Of a DNA stretch of 64,000 bases, positions 56,195-64,000 are shown piece by piece (position 1 is the first letter of the stretch; every line of letters begins with the position of its first letter). The DNA is taken from NCBI RefSeq assembly GCF_001039355.2, contig NW_019775644.1, forward strand, positions 38,774-102,773, written 5' to 3'. This DNA comes from Lingula anatina. Its lineage: Eukaryota > Brachiopoda > Lingulata > Lingulida > Lingulidae. The position numbers and the translations under genes are program-made. Under the pieces are notes generated by a model that saw only the letters and a list, made by a program, of their open reading frames with translations, was not told the origin of the DNA and did not search any database.

Positions 56195-57618
56195 TGCATG
56201 TGGTGGGGCACCCTGACCTTCAAGATATTTGGCTGTGTTGACCAATTTGGATCTAACCAAAATGCTACTGTGATGCTGTGCTTTGCCAACAAAAAGCAGT
56301 GGCAGCACCACTTGCTGCAATACCTCTGGACTTGTGAAAAGAATGGGAAAAAAAAAGAGATGTAAAGCAGTTCCGATGATGAAATGTTCAAATGAGGCAG
56401 CTTGCAGTAAGGAGAGAATGTGCAATTTATCTTCCTGTTTTTTCCCTTCCTTTAATGCATGGTCTGTATACATTGCATTTCAGAAAAAGTTGATGGAAGT
56501 TATACTTGTTTTATGTTGCATCCACTTAAAAAAAAATTAACATTTGATTAATAATGTTAGACAAATATCTTGGAGAATATATTTATAAGTGCAGCAGATG
56601 TTACTGAATGCAAAGAGCATGACTTCAAATGCATTGAATAATTGTGTGTGTTATAGCTAAACTTGAGAATTAAAAGCTGCCAGTTGATAAGCAACAGTGC
56701 AAATGTTACTTGTGTACCATTCAATATTGAGCCTGCTCATTATAGTTGTTCATTAGGTGTCTGTTCCCACTTTTTGCTAAGAGGTCAAGTTGTGTGGAAG
56801 TGCTTGGTTATATTTATTGCAAGTCTCCTGACTATAAACGCCCTCTGGTAGGGTGAGTTTTATTTGTAGTTTTACATGTAAAGCAGTGTAATAATGCACC
56901 TGTATACTTGGCTCATGCTAATGATATTGTGAAAATGTTACAGTTAGACACAAGTTGTAATATTGAAAACCATGGATATCTAGACTAACAAAGAAATTTA
57001 TTGCTCTCTAATGCTTAATTAAAAGGTTCAGGAAAGTGGTATGTGCCAAAGCGGCAGTCAGTTTGAGCCTATAGAGGAATTTTAACGGGCATGTTATTTA
57101 AATTACATTTGAATAATGTACTAAGTGGCATTGTAAAGTTAAGTTTGTAGTATTATTTAAAAAGAAACAAAGAACTTCTACACTTTTTAGGGGACGTTTT
57201 GTAATATTTGTTTTTCTGTGAGAAACAAATATGGTGGACAAATGTTTTAAGATTCTGTTTTATGGTAGAAAATTCCGACTTGATCTTTGTGGTATGCAGG
57301 CTTTAGACATATTGCACAGTTCATTTGGTTAGGCATAGGTTGCTGCCTGCTTTTGAATGTGAAATGAAAAGACAATTAAGCCATTTGTAACATAGTTGTA
57401 TATCTATACAAAAGGAAATATAAATTTACTGTAACTATGCTGTTGTTCAGTTGTTTACCATCACTTAGTAATTCCAATCTGCAGTACAATCTGAGCAAAT
57501 TTATTACCTTATCTAATTTGTTCGGTATTTCTATATGAATCTAGTATTTTGTTTTCCAGAATGTACATATATAAAAGTGGATTTGCTTTTTGAGTGATGA
57601 GAAAATATTTTAAATAAA
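56195..57618 (+). terminator. Probable TAB 3' UTR and polyadenylation signal
   Basis: AT-rich untranslated-looking sequence after both possible TAB stops; AATAAA at 57613-57618 is the best terminal signal seen. Short open frames within it show no family resemblance. Confidence 0.45.
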
Positions 57619-58670
57619 AATATTTTCTGTGCTCATCTCAAATTTGGCAAACTAAAACTAAACCAAGCTGACCTTGGGTAATTTTTTGACACTAGGTTGT
57701 ACAGAGGAATTGGTTACATTTAGCACAGGCTCGGACTTGAAACCGCAATTTCGAAAAGTAAAAATGACCTGTGGCATTAGCATTTAGGTTGAGGCAGTGG
57801 ATTGTTAATTTTCAGACTTTTTAATGTCATCACTGCTTTTATCTGTTTTTACATATAAGTCCGTTTGATACCTTTGCTGTCCTGTTGACATAGTTTAATT
57901 ATAACTCGAGAACGGATTCGGATCACAAGAAAGTACAAAAATTAGAAAATGTGGACAAATTTCAAATTATAAAGCAATGCTCAAAAGGGTGGCCTCCCTG
58001 CAGTTTCAAGAATTGAAGTTTTATTTTATTTATTTTTTTTTATATTACAAATATTTACAGCTATCATTCAAATCTTGTAAAGAATCTCACAGTATTTACT
58101 GTGACCACTGCAATACCTGAATATCAATCATCAATTGAAAGGTGGTAATATGGCATCAGTTCTGTGAAATTTAATGACTAAAGAATATAAATATATCAAT
58201 ACATTTCTTTATAATAAACTAAAGACATCAAGAGGTGAAATTTAAAAAATACTGTGAATGTGTGTGTTCTAAAAAATATTAAGCATGTTGTAAGAGCAGT
58301 AATAACATTTTTTTAAACAAGGCAGTCTTCTATAGCCTTCACTATAAGTAATGTTTCCTATATCAAAACATGTTCTCCAACACAAAGTCACTTTATTATG
58401 AAGGAAAGAGCCATCCTGAGCTTTACAGATCCAAAGCTTAACTGTACATTTTAGTAAGTCCTCTGCTTGCTGATATTCGAAGCCACGAATATCAATCAAT
58501 CAATCTACATAGCAGGCCTAGGCTGAAGTCAATGACAACAATATGCCTGCAATAAAATTGTCTCTTCTGATGTACATTTCTGTTGTTGAGATCAGAATAG
58601 ATGCCTCTCTTGTTTACATTCTCCTGTCAAGAAAATCGGGACACCGTGTTCCTCGGGACAAATATCTTTC
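57619..58670. other. Region between TAB and LSM6 3' ends
   Basis: No gene recognised. A minus-strand AATAAA at 58392-58397 may end the LSM6 transcript. Confidence 0.5.
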
Positions 58671-59348
58671 CTAGCCTCGTCTCTTTTGTGTGCTGATATA
58701 TAAAACTGCAACAAGAAATATGTCATCATATATTTATAAATAAAAAGTTTTTTTTTTATAAAGACTGATTTCAATTAAATGTGTAATTTCAATTTGAAAA
58801 TAATATCTCGATATTTATACTTAAAAGAATACAAAGAAATAAAATTAACCCTACTAAAAAATAAGATTATTTCTTTTCTACTGGCCTATTTCGTATTTAT
58901 CTAATCTAAATGTCCAGATATTTCATGTACCTGAATAACCTGCTGCAGGTGGAAACACTACTCACCATTATTTCCTCTTATAAATGCATCTCCATATTTA
59001 TTCTTTAGTTGTCCATTTACATATTCTTCTGTTTGTTCTAATGCTATGTTCATATATCCATCGAGACATGCTAAAACACCTAAAATTTAAAAAAAAGTTT
59101 CTTCTCATTTATACCAAACAGAAATTGTCCAAATAACCAAGAGACTGAACAGAATATACCGTTTGAGTCATTTAACTGAAAAACCTAGAATGAAACCAAA
59201 CTTGTACAAATTACAAGAAGAAAACATCTTAGCATATGAACACATAAACAGACATACCTCTGTAATCAACTCCAGAGTTAAGTTTCACCACTACAGGTCG
59301 GCCTATAATTTGCTTCAGAAAATCACTAGGTGTCTGCTTTCGGCTCAT
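58671..59348 (-). CDS. LSM6: U6 snRNA-associated Sm-like protein LSm6
   Basis: Subunit of the LSm2-8 ring on U6 snRNA and the LSm1-7 ring in mRNA decay. Three exons in transcript order (59258-59348, 58966-59079, 58671-58705) give 79 residues (human 80). The sequence is nearly identical to vertebrate LSm6: MSRKQTPSDFLKQIIGRPVV, VKLNSGVDYRG, then the Sm1/Sm2 core CLDGYMNIALEQTEEY, KYGDAFIRGNN and VLYISTQKRRG. The last codons differ from human only at the terminal residue. A non-coding first exon probably begins upstream of donor 59895 (TAG|GTAAGT), with the acceptor 23 bases before the ATG. Confidence 0.96.
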
Positions 59349-60155
59349 CTCTTCTGTGGATACCTTATACTGAAAAAAATGTTTGCTAACTTTACAATGC
59401 TGTAAAAGAGAGTGAATTCCGAATTTTCTGACCAAGAAAAACTGCAACATATCCTAAATAAGAAAGAAAAGTGACTATGTTTAGATGTGTTGCTACAGTG
59501 TATATGGCTGTAAGCGCGCTTACTCAGTAACTTACTGGTGACCATCATTTAACAGTTAGTAAGTGCATCTGTGCCTTTCGTACATAAACACATATAGTGC
59601 TTATAAGGAACCCCAAATAAGAGTGCTAAAAATGTAACACTGCTAGTGCTTATATTGCCTCAATGTTCGACCTTACAGGTTACAGTTACATGTACCTGTG
59701 CCGTGGCTGTGAAAAGTGAAAACGGGTAATTGCAGTACCATTGCAAAAATAAGCGCCGACTGAGAGAGTGCAGTCAAATTTAAGATAGATCTTTGTCAAA
59801 GGTTATTTTCCATGTACTACAGATTACAATAAACTGAATATCAATCAGAAATATTTGCATTCACAAGAGTAAAAGTATAACAGTTAATACTTACCTATCT
59901 TTGTGCACCACTGACTCTTGTCAACACACATGTACGTTGGAAGTCAAGGTCAATCTCGATCTATCTCGAGAGATGGCCATCAGTTGAATAACATTTCTAT
60001 TTTCTTAATCTTGTTAATCTTTTTTTCTTATAATTATCAAGCTTTTTAATGTAAAAATATAATTTTCGTAATTGTTTTGAATGTTTAAACATGAGAATAA
60101 ATAATCTTTTAGCTATCTTTATCATGTGTCACATGACTAACTGCGAGAGTACAAA
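59349..60155. promoter_or_regulatory. Divergent promoter region, LSM6 / HSCB
   Basis: Includes the LSM6 5' UTR intron (59372-59894 approx.) and about 200 bases between the likely LSM6 leader exon and the HSCB start. The HSCB start codon lies in a YY1-type motif, AAAATGGCGAC (60152-60162). No TATA box at a convincing distance. Confidence 0.55.
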
Positions 60156-61811
60156 ATGGCGACGACCATTTTGTGTCGATGCGGTCGCACGGTTGCACAA
60201 CAAAGCTGCAAATACTCACGTTTTCTTGTCTCTGCCAAATCTGAAAAGTACTCTCATGCCGCTCCAAGCGTGAACTGTGCACATTTAAACTTGCAATTTC
60301 CGTTTGGTAGTATTGTCACTAATGCAAGTGCAGTGAGAGGATTTTCAAGAAGCCGCTGGCTGCAACATAATTCGTGCAATCAAGATGAGGATCGTCAGCA
60401 AAAAGAGAAATTAGACAATCTCGAAAGACCATGCTGGCGTTGTCATAAAATTGTTAACCCAAAAGAGGATCTTTTCTTCTGCACATACGAAGACTGCGGG
60501 GTCATACAGCACCCTCTTGAACAATTGACGTTTTTCCAAATCATGGGCATAGCAAAATCCTTTGATATTGATACAGTTAGAATGAGCAAGATTTACAGAA
60601 ATCTTCAAAGACTTATTCACCCCGATAAGTTTTCACAAAAATCTGTTGTAAGTCGTTTCTTGTGCAAATAGAGGTGTTTTATTATAATTTACCTTTGCAA
60701 CCAAACATTAAGTTAGTTCATGTACATTCAAGTTACTATTCACCTGATAGGATTTCACAGAAATCTGTTGCAAGTTGGCCATTATGCAAATGGATGTGTT
60801 TGATTATTAATTTCCTTTGCAACAAATTAAATTAGTACAGCCAAGTCATTAATTTCATAGACTGTATACAAATTCATTGATAAACAACATATAAATTAAC
60901 AAAAATCTGTTAATACATAAGATTGACTTAATACCTTTTTTTCCTGTCTTCCAAGGCTTAGCATAGAAACTGATAAAAACAGCTTTTTTCCTGTGCTGAT
61001 AACTTCCTTTTATATTCTTTTATTTTATTTAAAAAAAAAGATATTGGAAATGACAATCTGATAGTATTTTAGCATGTGATTGTTCATGAATGCCATGAAT
61101 GCCATGCTAGTAATTAGGGAACACAAGAACTTAATTGGGCAATAAAAATGACTAGCATGTTTTCATTAACCAACGAGCTCTGCCCTACCCAAATAAGTAG
61201 TCTTTTAGTCTAGATTTTTTTTACTATTACTATAATAATTAGTTTGCCTCCCATTTCAATAAATGAAAATCTTTGAAACTTGAAACACAAAATTGGAATT
61301 TAAAGATTGTAATTACTCCATATGTCAGTGGGTTTTAATGTGGCATATTAAATAATACATATATGGAAAAGTCAATCTTTTGATGTATAAAAGTCTTTTG
61401 CTCATGTACATTTAATATTTCCAGGAAGAAAGAACAATATCAGAACAGCAGGCATCACTCATCAACAAAGCTTACTTCACTCTGCTCCATCCCCTCTCTA
61501 GGGGTTTATATATCCTGGAATTGGAAGGCATATCTATTGAAGAGGACAGCATTGACATGGAACCAGAATTCTTAATGGAAGTCATGGAAATTAATGAGAG
61601 GATCTTGGAATCAGATGACGCTAAAGAGGTAGAACAAATTAAACAGGAGAATAAAAACAATAAAGATAACCTTGTGAAGGAATTGTCATTTGCTTTTAGA
61701 CAAAATGATTTTGCACAAGCTAAAATTTTATTATCCAGAATGAAGTATTTTGCAAATATTGAAGATAAAGTGAAAGAATTTGAGCGTGCAAGAGCTGGTG
61801 TTGACTTGTAA
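60156..61811 (+). CDS. HSCB: Iron-sulfur cluster co-chaperone HscB (J-protein)
   Basis: Mitochondrial J-domain protein that delivers the ISCU scaffold to the Hsp70 mortalin for Fe-S cluster transfer. Two exons (60156-60647, 61425-61811), 292 residues against about 235 in human; the extra length is in the N-terminus. Residues 1-65 are basic, Ser/Ala-rich and low in acidic residues, consistent with a mitochondrial presequence. A zinc-ribbon follows: C93, C96, C109, C114 (CWRC...FCTYEDC). J domain 122-200: LTFFQIMGIAKSFDID, HPD at 155-157 (LIHPDKFSQKS), LINKAYFTLLHPLSRGLYIL. The C-terminal ISCU-binding three-helix region has FLMEVMEINERI and ARILLSRMKYF-like text (AKILLSRMKYFANIEDK). The second CXnC pair has four residues between cysteines, where the human protein has two. 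Confidence 0.94.
60739..60835 (+). repeat. Decayed tandem copy of the HSCB exon 1 / intron 1 boundary
   Basis: Matches 60616-60718 with about 80% identity by eye: TTCACC.GATA, TTTCACA.AAATCTGTTG, then AAGT, TGCAAAT, GGTGTTT / ATGTGTTT and TTTGCAAC. Period 123. The copied splice donor is GCAAGT instead of GTAAGT. Confidence 0.7.
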
Positions 61812-61937
61812 TGTAGTATATACTTTGAGAATATAACAATTAAAAGTGTAGCCTTATTATTTTTTTGCTCATTAGTAACTAAGGCCTAACTTTGTTGTAA
61901 GGTCATATATGGCATTTAGGGATATATATTTGTGCAC

Positions 61938-61943
61938 AATAAA
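61938..61943 (+). terminator. HSCB polyadenylation signal
   Basis: AATAAA 127 bases after the HSCB stop; a second copy lies near 62190. The 62195-62312 stretch before the LTR has nothing recognisable. Confidence 0.55.
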
Positions 61944-62312
61944 AAAAGGTGCCATTTTAAGTGCATTATATTTAAAGGAAGTAAATGATGAAAAAAATCA
62001 AAGAAGCCTTGACAGAACAACATTTTCAATTGCTGCTATAGTTCTGTTATCTTATTGTTATGAAAGTGAATAGAAACCTAGCATGTTTCATATTTAATAT
62101 TGACTTAATAATTGCATGCAAATAATTATCATTGACTTCTCATTGAAAACTGATCTACACTAACTTTCTGATGTCATCTTCAGAGCATTCAATAAAAACA
62201 CTGTATCATTTATTCATTTGTTAAATCTTTAACTTATGACTAGCTAGAATCGTAGAATAGAATTTAAAGAAACTAATAGGATGCAATGTACAGCTCAAAA
62301 TGTATAAAGTAA

Positions 62313-62770
62313 TGTAACATGTGTATGTATGATGTATGATTGTGGTTGTAGAGAAGTGTGTTCGTGACTTATCGTTTGTGTCCGTGTGTCTTCGTTTCTA
62401 TATAAAACACGCCCCTCTTTGTTTCGCGGCACATTCGTTTCTTGTTTCTGCCATGTTTACACACAGGTATGATAGACTTGATTGGTTTACTATTCATTTT
62501 CTTTGTGTTTAGATTTTGTATTTCTCTAAGTTTAGTTTGATCATTTCATTGCTTATCATTTATTTTCATCCTTGTTTAGTTTAGAAATTTAGTAAGTATC
62601 TTTAGTTCAATTATGTTATTCATTTAATTTTTTCTAAGTTTGTTCAGTTCTGCATTAAGTTCATTTTATTTATTTGTAAATTATTAAATGACATTCGTTT
62701 CTTGTTTCTGCCATGTTTACACACAGAGTACACTCGGGTTCGTAAATAAAGTATATTGAGAGCTGTTACA
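62313..62770 (+). mobile_element. 5' LTR of an LTR retrotransposon
   Basis: 458 bases bounded by the 7-base inverted termini TGTAACA and TGTTACA. A TATA box (TATATAAAA, 62399-62407) and AATAAA (62745-62750) place U3, R and U5 in normal order, with transcription starting near 62430. A 36-base direct repeat (62431-62466 and 62691-62726, starting ACATTCGTTTCTTG) brackets the middle of the LTR. The 3' LTR is beyond the window, so identity between LTRs and target-site duplication cannot be checked. Confidence 0.88.
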
Positions 62771-62774
62771 TTTT

Positions 62775-62792
62775 TGGCGCCCGAACAGGGAC
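62775..62792 (+). other. Primer-binding site, tRNA-Lys type
   Basis: TGGCGCCCGAACAGGGAC, four bases after the LTR. All 18 bases complement the 3' end of the animal tRNA-Lys known as tRNA-Lys3. This fixes the element's orientation as left to right. Confidence 0.92.
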
Positions 62793-64000
62793 CCGAGTAA
62801 ACTCAATCGTGTGACTAGATTGGGATAGTGGAAGACTGCCCACATCACTGATGATGCCAATCAGATCATTGTCAATGAGAGAATGAGAACCTGGCTATCT
62901 GCATGGACGTGAACGATGTCAACAAAGCTCTGACGAGGCATTCGAGTCGGCATACGACAGAAGTGTAAGCAGAGTGTGTAATTGTTACGGCAAGTGGAGT
63001 CCAGTTCCGATGTCTACGAGACTGTAAAGGGACAACGCCCACCACGTTCACGTATTACGCAACGTGTATTGACCCCGCTGGCGAACTGCTAGTAACTGGA
63101 GCTTGGAAGGCGTGACCGGGTTCCGCAAGCTGTCTCATGTGGTGAAACCCCGCGACTACTGAAACTTGCATTAAAGGACGCTGTTTTAGCTGTCGGGACT
63201 GTATAATTTGAATCCCGCGGGAATGAACTGTGAGTAACAGACTGTGTAAAACAATCTATTGTAGATCTACTGTATATATTCTTGTAAATATTTGTTACCC
63301 GTATTTTTCTATAATCAATATTTCGCTAGATTTAGCAGTTAGATGTAAATAGAGACTGTGATTTAAGTCTAATTAGAGAGGTTTTCTTATTCAGACTAAA
63401 TATTTTTAGGATGTGCAGCTTAACATTACAGTAATTGTTAGTTTTCTGTAGTGTTCAGGTAGAATATTCTGCACTTCACCCATAATTACACAGGGATTGT
63501 TATATTTCTTGGTTAAGTAGTAAACGTAGTGGGTCGGCTGAGTAAACAGATTTGGTTGAATTTTGATATCAGTCTTTGGTTGAAGGCCGAAGCTAAGTGA
63601 AGTTAATCTCTGCTGTTGTTTATTAGAGTTATTAGTGGCTCGTTATATAATTGCCAGTAGTTTCTTTCTATTGCATTGTCATATATTCATTCATACTGCT
63701 GTAGTGATATTAGTACAGAGACATTTGAGTTTTGATATTATCATTTTGTCACCAGCAGTAGTATTAAAATTGGTAGTAAACTTTGTCAGTAACATTGAAT
63801 CTGTATATGCGTGTCAACACACATGTCCAATTATTAAGGCGTTGTGATATTAGTTTGACATTGCTGTTAGAATGCTGTGGGATTAATTAACTGCTTTTTA
63901 TTTTTGCTTTCATTTAGAATTTTAATTTAAGTTTGTGACATTTTGTTGTTGTAGTCACATATCATTAAACTTGGTGAAGGTATTGTCGTTGTGGTCACGG
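62793..64000 (+). mobile_element. Untranslated leader of the LTR retrotransposon (right end open)
   Basis: 1.2 kb following the primer site without a gag-like frame; the longest open frame near the end (63635-63847) has no recognisable motif. The gag and pol genes must lie beyond the window if the element is intact. The superfamily cannot be named from this part. Confidence 0.65.

Noticed and set aside
14419-61811. A functional gene cluster or undescribed pathway
   Set aside because: The genes belong to unrelated housekeeping processes and each is a single-copy conserved animal gene; only their orientation is patterned.
62793-64000. gag gene in the retrotransposon leader
   Set aside because: No long frame and no zinc-knuckle or capsid-like motif is seen; coding sequence presumably begins past the window.

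Overview
This is a 64 kb piece of an animal nuclear genome. It is AT-rich, its genes are split by GT-AG introns of about 0.1-5 kb, and every protein recognised is a standard bilaterian one. The TAB2/TAB3-type protein and the SVIP, TMEM39A and UCP2-like proteins make this a bilaterian. Protein divergence and the many foldback repeats suggest a marine invertebrate, possibly a lophotrochozoan such as a mollusc, but nothing in the window proves that. No prokaryotic operon, CRISPR array or new defence-like system was seen.

Layout from left to right: RBBP4 (+, first exon outside the window); a UCP2-like mitochondrial carrier (+); a gene-poor stretch of 4.5 kb with a foldback element and a degenerate minisatellite; NADSYN1 (-), whose exons 2-9 occur twice; SVIP (+); TALDO1 (-); TMEM39A (+); NDC80 (-); a TAB2/TAB3 orthologue (+); LSM6 (-); HSCB (+); and the 5' end of an LTR retrotransposon that runs off the right edge. 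From NADSYN1 onward the genes alternate strictly in direction. This gives four head-to-head pairs (NADSYN1/SVIP, TALDO1/TMEM39A, NDC80/TAB, LSM6/HSCB), each with a compact shared promoter, and three tail-to-tail pairs.

The genes are housekeeping genes with unrelated jobs: histone chaperoning, mitochondrial carrier transport, NAD synthesis, p97/VCP regulation, the pentose phosphate pathway, ER membrane/autophagy, the kinetochore, TAK1 signalling, U6 snRNP and iron-sulfur assembly. I see no pathway linking them. Their grouping looks like ordinary compact gene order.

The most notable points are these. (1) The NADSYN1 partial duplication has 7 differences in 788 coding bases, all synonymous. (2) The only two N bases in the window both lie at duplication junctions, which points to unmerged haplotypes in the assembly. 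(3) A transposon fragment is present in only one of the two NADSYN1 copies. (4) The LTR element has an 18-base tRNA-Lys primer site and a 36-base direct repeat inside its LTR. (5) Several dispersed foldback families are present. Gene models were read by eye from splice sites and reading frames. Each was checked for phase continuity, but none was checked against transcripts.
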